Origin: Capitella teleta
Lineage: Eukaryota; Annelida; Polychaeta; Capitellidae
Length of the DNA: 64,000 bases
Direction: 5' to 3'
Assembly: GCA_000328365.1 (NCBI GenBank)
Contig: KB312171.1
Span: forward strand, 199,699 to 263,698
The translations under genes were made by a program, and so were the position numbers. This document shows, piece by piece, positions 51,972 to 62,560 of the stretch (the first letter of the stretch is position 1; the number at the start of each line of letters is the position of its first letter). The notes under the pieces were generated by a model that made no database searches, was not told the DNA's origin, and was given only the letters and a program-made list of their open reading frames with translations.

Positions 51972-52004
51972 TATATAACTCAGCTCTCTCTCTTCGTCTT
52001 CAGA
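51972..52004 (+). promoter_or_regulatory. Candidate proximal Fezf promoter (TATATAA plus initiator)
   Basis: TATATAA at 51972-51978 is followed after 30 bases by a TTCAGAG initiator-like site (start at about 52002). That gives a 35-base leader with the coding ATG (52037) as its first ATG. The same CAG doubles as a possible splice acceptor for the distal leader exon, so the two readings compete. Confidence 0.45.
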
Positions 52005-52036
52005 GTCAGAGCGCACTCCCGGATTACATCACCACG

Positions 52037-53320
52037 ATGACGTCATGCCACGGACACACCTCTACCTCTGAACGGGACGTGAGTTCGAAACCCGCCGTGC
52101 CCAGTTCGCTCGCGTTCTCCATCGACCGTCTCATCGGGCCGTCAGAGCCGCGGAAGGGGCGGACGGCAGAGGCGACCTCCCCGGCCAAGCCTCCGACGAA
52201 CGAGGCCCCGCGCTACCCAGTCTTCCCCATCCCGACCCACGCCTCCATCGCTCCCTACCTCGGCCTGCCGCCCCGTACCGGGGAAGGACCCTTCATCCAC
52301 CCCGCCTTCCTCCTCGGCTCCTTCCACCAGGCCCAGGTGCTGCGCGGCCTGCAGCAGCCCCCTATTCTCCCGGGTCTCATCCCGAGGTCATCGCTCCCCT
52401 CTTCTCGCAACTTCCCGCTGCAGCGCCCGGTCCCGCAGAAGGCAGATCGACGGACGGATTCCCCCAAAACTCTCGACCTCTCCGTGAAGACGCGGCGCCT
52501 GTCAACACCTTCATCGTCATCAGCCGAGTCGTCACCGACGTCATCTCCGACTAAAGACGACGACGACGTCACCAAGGAGGACGTCAAGAACGGAATGAAC
52601 AAGACATACACCTGCCCTGAGTGCGGAAAGGTGTTCAACGCGCATTACAACCTGACGCGGCACATGCCCGTGCATACCGGCGCGAGACCATTCGTGTGCA
52701 AACTGTGCGGCAAAGGCTTCCGTCAGGCGTCGACGTTGTGTCGACATAAAATCATACACACGTCAGACAAACCGCACAAATGCGTCACATGTGGCAAGGC
52801 GTTTAACCGGTCATCGACCCTCAACACTCACATGCGCATTCACCAAGGCTACAAACCGTGGGTGTGCGAACACTGCGGCAAGGGCTTCCACCAGAAGGGT
52901 AACTACAAGAACCACAAACTGACGCATTCCACCGAGAAGCAGTACAAGTGCAATATATGTAACAAGGCTTTTCACCAGGTGTACAACCTCACCTTCCACA
53001 TGCACACGCACAACGATAAGAAGCCGTTCACTTGTCACTTGTGTGGCAAGGGCTTCTGCAGAAACTTCGACCTCAAGAAACACATGCGAAAACTCCACGA
53101 CGCACACAGCCACCGGGCCAGCAGCGCGGCCGGACCGCAGCTACCAGGCTCCCCACCGTCCCCCGGGCCGATGGCGCGGACGAGCTACCCACCTGCCCGG
53201 CGGTCTCCGGGGAGCGCTGGTTTCCCTGCGGGTCTTCCTCCCCGCAGCCTCCAACCGTCGCATCCATTCCAGTTAAACCCTTTGCTAATGTCGCATTCGT
53301 TTCTTTCGAAACCACTTTGA
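52037..53320 (+). CDS. FEZF: Fez-family zinc finger transcription factor, intronless CDS
   Basis: Nuclear repressor that patterns forebrain and sensory neurons in bilaterians. 427 residues. An eh1-type Groucho-binding motif FSIDRLI (residues 27-33) and a CtBP-like TLDLSVK (145-151) precede a serine-rich linker and an acidic stretch. Six C2H2 fingers follow without breaks (residues about 191-354). Their text ([80 protein letters not shown]) is nearly identical to vertebrate FEZF1/2. The C-terminal tail is proline-rich and ends FLSKPL. Start 52037 is chosen because the 30 extra upstream codons of the open frame cross the 52003/52004 splice acceptor or proximal start site. Coding DNA is much more GC-rich than its surroundings. 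Poly(A) signal AATAAA at 53573. Which Fezf paralogue this is cannot be told. Confidence 0.96.
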   Translation: MTSCHGHTSTSERDVSSKPAVPSSLAFSIDRLIGPSEPRKGRTAEATSPAKPPTNEAPRYPVFPIPTHASIAPYLGLPPRTGEGPFIHPAFLLGSFHQAQVLRGLQQPPILPGLIPRSSLPSSRNFPLQRPVPQKADRRTDSPKTLDLSVKTRRLSTPSSSSAESSPTSSPTKDDDDVTKEDVKNGMNKTYTCPECGKVFNAHYNLTRHMPVHTGARPFVCKLCGKGFRQASTLCRHKIIHTSDKPHKCVTCGKAFNRSSTLNTHMRIHQGYKPWVCEHCGKGFHQKGNYKNHKLTHSTEKQYKCNICNKAFHQVYNLTFHMHTHNDKKPFTCHLCGKGFCRNFDLKKHMRKLHDAHSHRASSAAGPQLPGSPPSPGPMARTSYPPARRSPGSAGFPAGLPPRSLQPSHPFQLNPLLMSHSFLSKPL

Positions 53321-53572
53321 TCATAATTTCATTTTAATTTATTATTATTATTTTTCATTTGGGACTGATATATTATTGATTATAATGTTTTACTCTTTCT
53401 TAACTTTTCTGTTATTTTGATCTTCGTTTTCTCTTTTGTTTTATAATTTGTTTATCCTTTTACTGTGAGTATTGATTGATATGTTATAATATGTAATATA
53501 CATGTAAATTGAGAATATATCCGAATGAATTTCACCTTTTAATAATATACGTGAATTATTGTGCTGGAGAAT

Positions 53573-53578
53573 AATAAA
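53573..53578 (+). other. Poly(A) signal AATAAA of Fezf
   Basis: First AATAAA after the stop codon, 253 bases downstream, in AT-rich 3' UTR. Confidence 0.6.
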
Positions 53579-54644
53579 ATATGTAAATTCAATTGTATTA
53601 ATCATTATTAATTTTTTTTTTCACTTACTCTTCCACCAATCCCCCCGTAAACCCCACATTTGAATTATTAATCGAGTGCCACCCCTCCTCAATAAATAAT
53701 AATGCACCCTGCTCATAAACGATTGCCACCAATTTCAAATTATAAACACAATTCACATTTGAATCCTACCCATGTACTAATTATAAGAGGGTAAAATACA
53801 CTATGCAATAGGACTGAATACTTACCATGATTTCAACAACCAACCGCACTTCAATTTCAACTTTCAATATTTTGAGATCAATAATAAATGACGTAATATG
53901 AAGGAAACCTCAAATCGGCTTATAGTTGTGGCAAATCTACTTCTGCACCCACATTTGTTGCAATTTAATTCACTTTCGCCCTGCATAGTAAACAAGCCTG
54001 TGTTTTCATCGCTGCAAATTAACATTCGCCGAAGCTGCGCAAATCTTTACGATTGCAACACGCGGTCCGCAATGATGACACTCTTATGATCGCATACCTT
54101 TTACCTTTTAGTACCTGGATGACGACCTGACATTCAGAATTAATGCGTGAAAACATCAGCGCGGTGACAATTCAATACTTAAAACCCAATTGATTCCAAT
54201 CGATGTTCCTCATTTGCAGATCCATACACCACAAAGCAACCACGTGATCAATTATATAATAAAACACACTTACGTTAACTAACATCACTGTTGATTAATA
54301 ACTACAGATACCAATATAACCTCAGTATCAGTCATTGTATATTAATTTTGTGATGAGAGTGTATAACAGAATAAGGTTGTACTTTTCATTTCCGGTTATG
54401 ACCAAAACACGCGGCGCAAACAGATAAAATGAACACGCGTTCCATCGAAGCGAAAAGGTCGCGAAATGTTAACACCTCATGAAGATGTCGTTCCTCGAAC
54501 AGCTCCAACGAATCGAAGCCTCGCTCAACAAAGAATGCGCATCGTCGTAAAAGTTAACTGCGGACGATCAAGATTTATGGTTAATAAGGACAAAATTTGA
54601 AGAAATATTAAAAGCATTAAATTTAATGGCGATTGAAACCTATT
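53579..54644. other. Spacer downstream of Fezf
   Basis: AT-rich, with no coding ORF, RNA or repeat recognised before the minisatellite. Confidence 0.4.
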
Positions 54645-55580
54645 CATCCTGATTTTCCTAATCCTACTACTTCTCCTCCTTATTCTCATCCGGATTTTCA
54701 CAATCGTTCCACTTCTCTTCTTTATACTCATCCTGAGTTTACAATCCTTCTATTTCTCCTCCTTATTCTCATCCTGATTTTCATAATCCTTCTACTTCTC
54801 CTCCTTATTCTCATCCTGATTTTCATAATCCTTCTACTTCTCTTCTTTATACTCATCCTGAGTTTACAATCGTTCTACTTCTCCTTATTCTCATCCTGAG
54901 TTTACAATCCTTCTATTTCTCCTCCTTATTCTCACCCTGATTTTCATAATCCTTCTACTTCTCCTCCTTATTCTCATCCTGATTTTCACAATTCGTCTAC
55001 TTCTCTTCTTTATACTCATCCTGAGTTTACAATCCTTCTATTTCTCCTCCTTATTCTCATCCTGATTTTCATAATCCTTCTACTTCTCCTCCTTATTCTC
55101 ATCCTGATTTTCATAATCCTTCTACTTCTCTTCTTTATACTCATCCTGAGTTTACAATCCTTCTACTTCTCCTTATTCTCATCCTGAGTTTACAATCCTT
55201 CTATTTCTCCTCATTATTCTCACCCTGATTTTCATAATTATTCTATTTCTCTTCTTTATACTCATCCTGAGTTTACAATCCTTCTACTTCTTCTTCTTAT
55301 TTTCATCCTGATTTTCACAATCCTTCTTTTTCTCCTTATTCTCATCCTGATTTTCATAATCCTTCTACTTCTTCTCCTTATTCTCATCCTGATTTTCATA
55401 ATCCTTCCACTTCTCTTCTTTATTCTCATCCTGATTTTCATAATCCTTCTACTTCTCCTCCTTATTCTCATCCTGATTTTTATAATCCTTCTACTTCTCC
55501 TCTTTATTCTCATCCTGATTTTCACAATCCTTCTACTACTCCTTTTTATTCTCATCCTTGTTTTCCTCCTCTCCCCCCTT
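54645..55580 (+). repeat. 42-bp minisatellite, about 22 units, with higher-order structure
   Basis: Units of 38-42 bp, each beginning CCTGATTTTCATAATC or CCTGAGTTTACAATC and ending TTATTCTCAT or TATACTCAT. Four unit types recur in the order B-A-C-b-B-A-C (about 288 bp), and this block is repeated, the second time with one A unit missing; later units are more uniform. Open frames across it (88 codons +, 131 codons -) arise because most units are multiples of three; 38- and 41-bp units shift the frame. It is not a gene. Confidence 0.9.
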
Positions 55581-56096
55581 TGCTCCATGCATTCCTCTCC
55601 CACGCTACTCGCTCTGCATTCAATGGGATTAAATGATCCAATTTCTCTGATGAGCAAATATTGAATTTGATCAGCGAGACGCAGTTTGGAACAGATGCTT
55701 CGCTGCTCGTCAAATTCTCATTGCACTAATTACGTTTTAAACTAATTAGTTGAATCGCAGTATAGCCGTCTTCCGGTTGTGTTCTCTTTGACACAATAAT
55801 CGTCTCGTCGTGATTATATTTAATGAGCTTAATAATAAGATCCGTTTATCAGGCGAGAGGTAAGAACACCAGGCGACCATTCACGGCGTAATCATCTGCT
55901 CACCTGCAGTTGCAGGTAATAAAGTGTCGCTACGCTGTGATATGCAATAATATTATAAAACACCCACAATGGATTTGATTCAATGGTTCATTTTTTTTCC
56001 GGTTTTATATTCTAGTAGAACCCAATTTAAATGATATACATTGCGATGGTTGACTCCTATACAAAGAACATAGGCTTCTTATAGCAAAATATATAT
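55581..56096. other. Spacer after the minisatellite
   Basis: No gene recognised; ordinary AT-rich spacer leading to the X-box region. Confidence 0.35.
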
Positions 56097-56110
56097 GTTA
56101 CCATAGCAAC
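56097..56110. promoter_or_regulatory. RFX X-box (GTTACCATAGCAAC)
   Basis: Canonical X-box 190 bp before the tight X-box cluster at 56297. Confidence 0.5.
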
Positions 56111-56296
56111 CGATTATTTGAATCCAGATCGCGCGTGCGCAGTGAGGGGCATCCGGGGAGACAGGGCCGTGCTGTACTGCAGCATGGCATGCATTATTGA
56201 CGGGACTGCGGCGGAGGCAGGGGGAGGGGACATCTGTTGCTATTGACGAAACATCAAGAATTCATCTAGAATGTTCGCTTTCTGCTCCGATGCTCA

Positions 56297-56373
56297 GTTG
56301 CCATGCGCGTGGTTTCCCTGGAGACTGTTGCTATGGTAGCGAATGTAAACAGTCGCTTGTTGTCATGGTAAAC
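56297..56373. promoter_or_regulatory. Cluster of four X-box-like sites in 77 bp
   Basis: In order: GTTGCCATGCGCG (half-site, 56297), GTTTCCCTGGAGAC (56312-56325), GTTGCTATGGTAGC (56327-56340) and GTTGTCATGGTAAAC (56359-56373). They lie in a GC-richer patch preceded by GGCGGAGGCAGGGGGAGGGG. A homotypic RFX-type cluster about 3 kb downstream of Fezf; either an enhancer or the promoter of an unseen transcript. Confidence 0.5.
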
Positions 56374-57918
56374 AGTCAATGCTTTTGCAATTTTCGCCGA
56401 TTGTTGATGAAACGCACGACGATGCTGGTCGCGTCGCTTGCTCATTTCACTCAACACAGATGAACAGAATGGATCCATTCTGTAGATTATTGTTAATTTA
56501 ATATTCAAATAATTATATATTTTTAACGAGCACCATCCCTTTCATTCGTGCCTTTGAGTTCAGTTTCGCGCGAGTATATGTTGATTACGTAACCAAATTA
56601 AAGCTAGTAAGATTTGATTAAGATAGTTGAAATCGAGAGTGCATGTTTCGTTGCTTCCGTCCAACAGAAACGGATTAGGTAATTATGTAACATCTCATTA
56701 TATATTATTATTATATTATTTAGTTCACTACAATTATGTTAACAGGTGCATCATTCTTGTAATAACAGTATAATTATAGGCCAACATTTTATTTATTGGT
56801 GCTGTGCAATATATAGATGCGTGTTCTTTTAAACGAAGTTCAGCAGCATATACTCAAATGATTTGTTTTTCTTAATAAATGGTCAAATGATATTTAGATG
56901 AGAAAATTAACAACGACGCCCCCCCCCCCCTCAACACACGCACACACGCACACACATAAAAAATAATACACAGTTGGGAATTGAAACACTGTCGCATATT
57001 CAATTTAATTTCAATTCAATTTAAATGACACAAATTACTCTTTTTTTATATCACATAATAATGTTCATAATTTTAACCAGAAAATCGAGGGAAAATATAT
57101 TTATATAACTCAATCTCATTAAAAACCTGCTCAATTGTATAGTAGAGATGTGTGAAGACACGCATGGAATAAGTGAACAGAATCCTATATTATATGCATA
57201 AAAAACCAGTTATCTGTGCGGATTTTCCACCTGGTCTTCTGATTACACCTGTAGGTATAACGACAAAACACCTGTTTAACTGCATGAAATTCCACTAAAT
57301 CACATCAAAGCTGTTCTCTGGGTAGAAGCACGACATTAATTCAAAATTATTTCCTAATAAATTCACACAGGACAATTCAGAGATTTGATTTAATCGCGAA
57401 ATTAAATCAAAATCCGAATCAGTGTTTGATAAAGTAATGGCGATAGAAGCACGCTCGTGAGAGTTAATGTGTATTTATTACCTAGTTAATCATCAATTTA
57501 GTTTATTATTGGCTGCTATACAGGTTTGCCTTACACAATGTGCAGGTGAGATTCATGGCTTCATTGTTCTTTCAGATGTATTGCGTGAATAATCTAGGAT
57601 TTAAAATTTTCTTCTTCTCCAATTAATTAATTGATTAAGTAGAAGTTTATTATCAGTATTACAGGGGAAATATGCACAGTGTTAAATTTGCAAAAGACGT
57701 ACAATGTCGAATGTCAGGATTGAGAATAAACTCGTAATTGCACAGATAAGAAGAAAGGTATTCAATATCATGTAATATACCAAGTGTCAGCAAAGCATTG
57801 AAATTCACACTAACCCTCTTAGCCGCTCACCCCCCTCCCTCTTTCCCCGGAGGCCGGGTCGTCTCCAAACCCTCCCCTCCCAACGGCTCAACTCCTCGGT
57901 GATTACATACCCTTCTCA
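56374..57918. other. Spacer, right of the X-box cluster
   Basis: AT-rich, with a C-run and CA-rich stretch near 56920-56960. No coding ORF or RNA recognised. Confidence 0.35.
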
Positions 57919-57932
57919 GTCACCATGGCAAC
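57919..57932. promoter_or_regulatory. RFX X-box (GTCACCATGGCAAC)
   Basis: X-box with both half-sites, followed at once by CAAT; the flanking sequence is C-rich (57830-57890). Confidence 0.5.
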
Positions 57933-59406
57933 CAATTTGTCACGTGCTATGAAGCATAAAATGTCTCCACCTAATTGAGTTTGAAATTTGTGAGGCCTCC
58001 GCCGACAAAACACAACTTATACCCCGCCCTACGACAAGGGAGCTAAAGGAGAACAGAGAGAGTGGGGGGGGGGGGGTTAGCTCTCCTCTTCTTCTCTGTT
58101 CTCAGCTAAATCCAATAGAAGTGTTATGAACCTCGTGTTATTCGCTCAGTTGACCCATAACAATGGTCAGCGCTCACACGTCTGCCACGGTCACTTGAGG
58201 AGCTGACGAGAGAAAGAGGGAGGGGGGTTTAAGGGGATTATATGAGGTTTCCCTCTTCATCAGGCAAAGCATCACAAAGGATGCACTTTCGAGGGTTTGT
58301 TGGTTTTCGCTGTTTTGACATTTCTGAGTTTTTGTCGATCAATTCGATTGTTTGTTAATTCTATAAGTCTGTCATCGGCCTGTATAATAAGTATATATTG
58401 AATGGGCTATTTTGTTATTTTGATTATATGTATAACAGTCACCTGCTATGTAAATAATACAATCACCTCTATACACTGTGCACTGCATGCTCAATTTATG
58501 TGAATATACATTATATATTTATAGTATATTGCTCAGCTCCATGCATGGCTTCAATGTATACCCACCCCTTGGTTATACTAGGTGCAATTCTTCATTTAAT
58601 GTGATACATGTAAATTATTTTCGCAACGGTTTCAATTATTTAAATTTCCGGACATAATGTATATCACCCGTGATTAATCTTCATGGATGCTGTCATGATG
58701 TATGAGTACTGTTACTATTTATTAATAACTATATGCATATACACACACGTGCAAAATATTGTGCTTCCGTGTAGAATTCAAAACATTGCAAATTATAATA
58801 TGCACCACAGAACCCGGTTTACCTGTACGTTGTCAAACGGTCTACGTTTAGCATAAAACAACCAACGACTTCGGGAGAGACGCCTGGCGTCACAAGTGCG
58901 CTTCACAGTGAAGGCGTTTCGCGTATAGACAGAGAGTGGCGTCGACACTCTTTCGCAATGTCGATACCATTGCATTATTAATTCGCACGGCGCAACTAAA
59001 AAGATCAGTCGGGGATGCTTTTTTTTTTCTCTCTTTTCGCTTTAGGAGAGAGTATGGGAGAGGGGGTGGAGAGGGGGCACACCTGAATGACCCGCCCCCT
59101 GGCGAGCACTGCTCTAACTAGAGACACAGCCGATTGCTCTTCTCTGCCTCGTGCGTTCGGTCAATTAAAAGACTCTGTTCAGTTCTTTCTTCCTTCGCCT
59201 TTTGTTGGGGTGCGGTAATGAGGAGGGGGGTTGGGGGTGCTCTCACCGGGCGCTGGGGAGTGACGGGGCTCCCCTCCCGGGCGGTTTGTTCTGCTCGGTC
59301 GGCCTCTTGTGGGACTCGGCGGGAGACCTCTTCACACTTCGTTGTATCCTTCCACTAACTGCAAGTAGTGCCAAGTACCGCGCGCAGGAATTCATTAAGA
59401 ACCATA
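57933..59406. other. Spacer before the orphan GC-box/TATA promoter
   Basis: Contains a G13 run (58064-58077), AT-rich DNA and, at 59050-59300, G-rich sequence (GAGGAGGGGGGTTGGGGG) with quadruplex potential. ORFs here show no recognisable domain. Confidence 0.35.
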
Positions 59407-59460
59407 GGGGGCGGGGCTAGTGAACTATATAAGGACCCAACGTGTAATTATTTCTACTAA
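59407..59460 (+). promoter_or_regulatory. GC box plus TATA core promoter without a following ORF
   Basis: GGGGGCGGGGC (59407-59417) followed by TATATAAGG (59426-59434) predicts a start near 59456. No long ORF follows (the first ATG opens only five codons), so it may drive a non-coding RNA or the first exon of a distant gene. Confidence 0.4.
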
Positions 59461-62030
59461 ACATGCATAAAATTACACCTTAACAAGATGTTGATTTGAC
59501 ATTTTGTGTGAGAGAGCTAGAAAAAAGGGGGAAAAGAAAAATTACTACATCTTGTTTGTTTAGAAATTCTATTCAATGATAAGTTCAATTGATGTTAAAT
59601 TGACTGGAAATTTATTGACCGTGTACTCAACCCCTCTCTGCGATTTACTGAGAAAATTTAAAGGATCTTTGAAAAATGTGTAAAGAAGATGAGAGAGAAA
59701 AAAAGAAGAAGAATATTTGAAGAGATTGTGAGAGCTGCTCATCATGAGAGATACAGGTGAGAAAAATTAACGTATTTAATGAGGAAAAAAATGACTAATA
59801 AGGCTGAAAAGGGGTAAGGTGAAAAGTATACTCAATGAACTTCACCTTCAGTGCAATACTACGTAGTTTATACTTGTTTATAAACACTTTGTAAGAATTA
59901 CATCACAGTACTTGGTAAGTATAGTGTCATTGGCAATGTTTTTCGTGTAAACTTTTAACTCGTTTCAAGATGTAAACAAGAATTCTCAGAAATAAATTCT
60001 TAAAACCAGAACAAAAAGTTGTAAACATTACATGGAGATAAACAGCATATCTATTCATTAGTCTACTATAAAATACATCTCTTTAAAAGTGATACATGTA
60101 ATAATGACTAATGAGTGCTTCAGTACTCGATATAATTGGTAATCGGGTTACGTAATCTTGAAATTGACACTTTTGAGAGAAGATTAATCGTCGTCGAGGA
60201 ACGACGCACCTGATTACGCTTAATTATGTGAAAAACAACAACCCCATAACAATATTACATGTTAATATTTTTCTCGGTAAAATAATTAAAATGCACATCG
60301 CATTAAATGACACATATTGCAGAAAATTGCACCAGTTTTTTCCTTTGTTGTTTATCATAATTGTCCCTGTGAATAGAGGATTCTACACGAGGTTCTACAC
60401 TAATTATACGCATAAGGAGTAAAGCATATATTTTGATTCCGTATAATTATTCAAACGCAGGTATTCACGAAATCACCTTTGCTGTCTTTAACGCTCAATC
60501 AAAACAACCAAAAATATTGACGCATAAAGTGGAAATGATTTATTAGACAACATGTGCAACATATGGAAATAATTTGAGACAAATCAATTGGAACGAAAGA
60601 GGGGTTATCAAAGTGCACATACCTTGAATTCAAAATCCAAATGATATTGTAGTGATCTTCGGACTTAAAAGATATATAATTTCAATCAATTTACCTGAAT
60701 TTTTATGAGTGCTGACTCACATACAGCGGACAATGTATATATTCACCATGCTCATGATTATTACGTAATGAAATTTAAAAATACAAATCAGCACAAAAAT
60801 CAATAAGAGGTAAATCGTGTACTAATAATTGCAACGCTCAATTACGTCATGGCTAATGATCGATCAATCAACGCTGGTCAAAGCGGTCAATAATTAGTCC
60901 TTTGTATCGGTCAGCGTCTTCGCGGGGGGTCCTGACCACAGTGTGCCGACCATGCACAAACGTCCTGCATGATTTATTCCTTGTTTATTCAATCACATTC
61001 AGCGGGAATCTTCAATAATACACGTCCACTCCCCTCCACACAGAGGAGATCAAAGGGGCTTAAATTATGAAACGAATCGGAAAAGAACGCGAATCAGAAT
61101 ATTTGGATAATCAACACATTCGGACATTGTGAGTCTCTTGGTTCATCTGTCCTCTTGATCTGCTTTTTTTGTAGATCCTTTAGAGGCATACAGCTCCACT
61201 CAGGTACTCTCATGTGTATTATCACTCTATACACGAATGTATTTAAAAGATGCATGCTATACGAAAAAAACAACAAGTACAGCTTCAATATAAGTGTTGG
61301 TATTTTGACATTTTTCTCACACGCGAATCGAGAGGAGATGATTGACAGTAAATTACACAAAGATGTCTTGCTGCGCTTTTAACTGCCTCCATTCAGCTTA
61401 TCTCGTTCTATCGGGTTGATTGATTGCGCCCCCTTTCCCTCCCTGGTTATATACTTGAGCATAGAGCGACCTTTCGATCTTCCATTCAATGCACTGCGGG
61501 GGGTGAGCCAATCAGAGACCTCACCTCGAGATAATGCACCTTTAATAATACATGAGCCACGAACGGAATTATACTATATTTAATATAACATAGGCCACGG
61601 TGTATAGAATATGACAAGTCGCTCTGTATGCACATATAACATACACACAGAAATAGTGTATAAAGAGATATAGTATAAAAATTATTGAGAGAGAGAGAGA
61701 GAGAAATGATTTTTCTTTTCTTTGGGTAGACATTAACCGCTCATTTGAGCGAAAGCTGTCAATCAAACTGAGCGATGGATTAAGCCATCCATTAGTCGTT
61801 TCGCACGCGTTCTTTTCATTCGGTGACAGGACTTAAAAAGGCGTTTCACATCAACTGCATCAATAAAGATGTCCGCGAGAATAGATCCTGCGAGCATTAG
61901 TCGTTGCCTTACCACAAGACTTGTCACTTACCCACAATGCATCAGCGTCGCAGGGGGTCTTCATCAGAACTCGTGAGGTGGCGCCACTACACCGGAAGCC
62001 ACTCCACTTCCGGCATGAATGGGCCGACGG
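59461..62030. other. Spacer between two orphan promoters
   Basis: AT-rich, with a (GA)n run near 61685-61705. No coding ORF, RNA gene or mobile element recognised. Confidence 0.35.
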
Positions 62031-62088
62031 TTATAAAAAGCTTGCTTCGAGAAATCTATCGATCGATTTCTTAGAAAGTTATGTAAGT
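61991..62088 (+). promoter_or_regulatory. ETS-site/TATA promoter with a predicted first-exon donor
   Basis: Inverted ETS sites ACCGGAAG and CTTCCGGC (61991-62013) precede TATAAAAA (62032-62039). A start near 62062 would be followed by a strong donor, GTTAT|GTAAGT, at 62083, predicting a short non-coding first exon of a plus-strand transcript whose remaining exons may lie beyond the window. Confidence 0.4.
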
Positions 62089-62264
62089 GTGTGTTTATCC
62101 TGTAAAAGGGCATTCAGGTTTATTAATCATTAAAAATGAAATAACACCCTTTCAGGTTAATCGCTTAACATAATTAAATTTCAACTTACCTTAACTTATA
62201 CTTATATAACCCTAACTTATAGACAATAACATAACAATGATTCACATGCATATATGTATACATG

Positions 62265-62336
62265 CAGCATTGGTTAACACATGCATCTCTCGTGCACCCA
62301 TTTATAATTAAATGGAAGTTCAATTCCTTACAGAAG
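62265..62336 (+). mobile_element. tRNA-like SINE remnant
   Basis: CATTGGTTAACACATGC (box A-like) and AAGTTCAATTCC (box B) are about 40 bases apart, with CTCTCGTGCACCC between them. There is no complete cloverleaf. Confidence 0.35.
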
Positions 62337-62546
62337 TGTCGTACGCATTGATTGATTGATCGATTGGTTGATTGATTTTCATGCTCTTTTTCCCTTCTCT
62401 TCTTAATTGACTGAATGCGCCGTTCCTTTCTGCATGCACTTCGCTCTCACCGCGCGACAACTTGCGTCAAAGGCGTGAATGGTGCACTCAATGACCCCGT
62501 CATGCGGACGACGTTAAGAGTTGAGCTTCGGGTGTGCATGTCGACA

Positions 62547-62560
62547 GTTGCCATGGCAAC
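62547..62560. promoter_or_regulatory. Perfect RFX X-box palindrome (GTTGCCATGGCAAC)
   Basis: Exact 14-bp palindrome, the best X-box in the window, about 480 bp downstream of the predicted 62062 start site. Confidence 0.6.

Noticed and set aside
51947-52036. Upstream in-frame ATG that would add 30 residues to Fezf
   Set aside because: It precedes the proximal start site and the splice acceptor at 52003, and the extra residues show no Fezf similarity.
54645-55580. Possible CRISPR-like array
   Set aside because: The repeats are directly adjacent with no unique spacers, and this is an animal genome; it is a minisatellite.
54633-55657. Open frames on both strands across the minisatellite, resembling repetitive proteins
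   Set aside because: They follow the 42-bp tandem unit; 38- and 41-bp units shift the frame, and no start, splice or composition signal supports translation.
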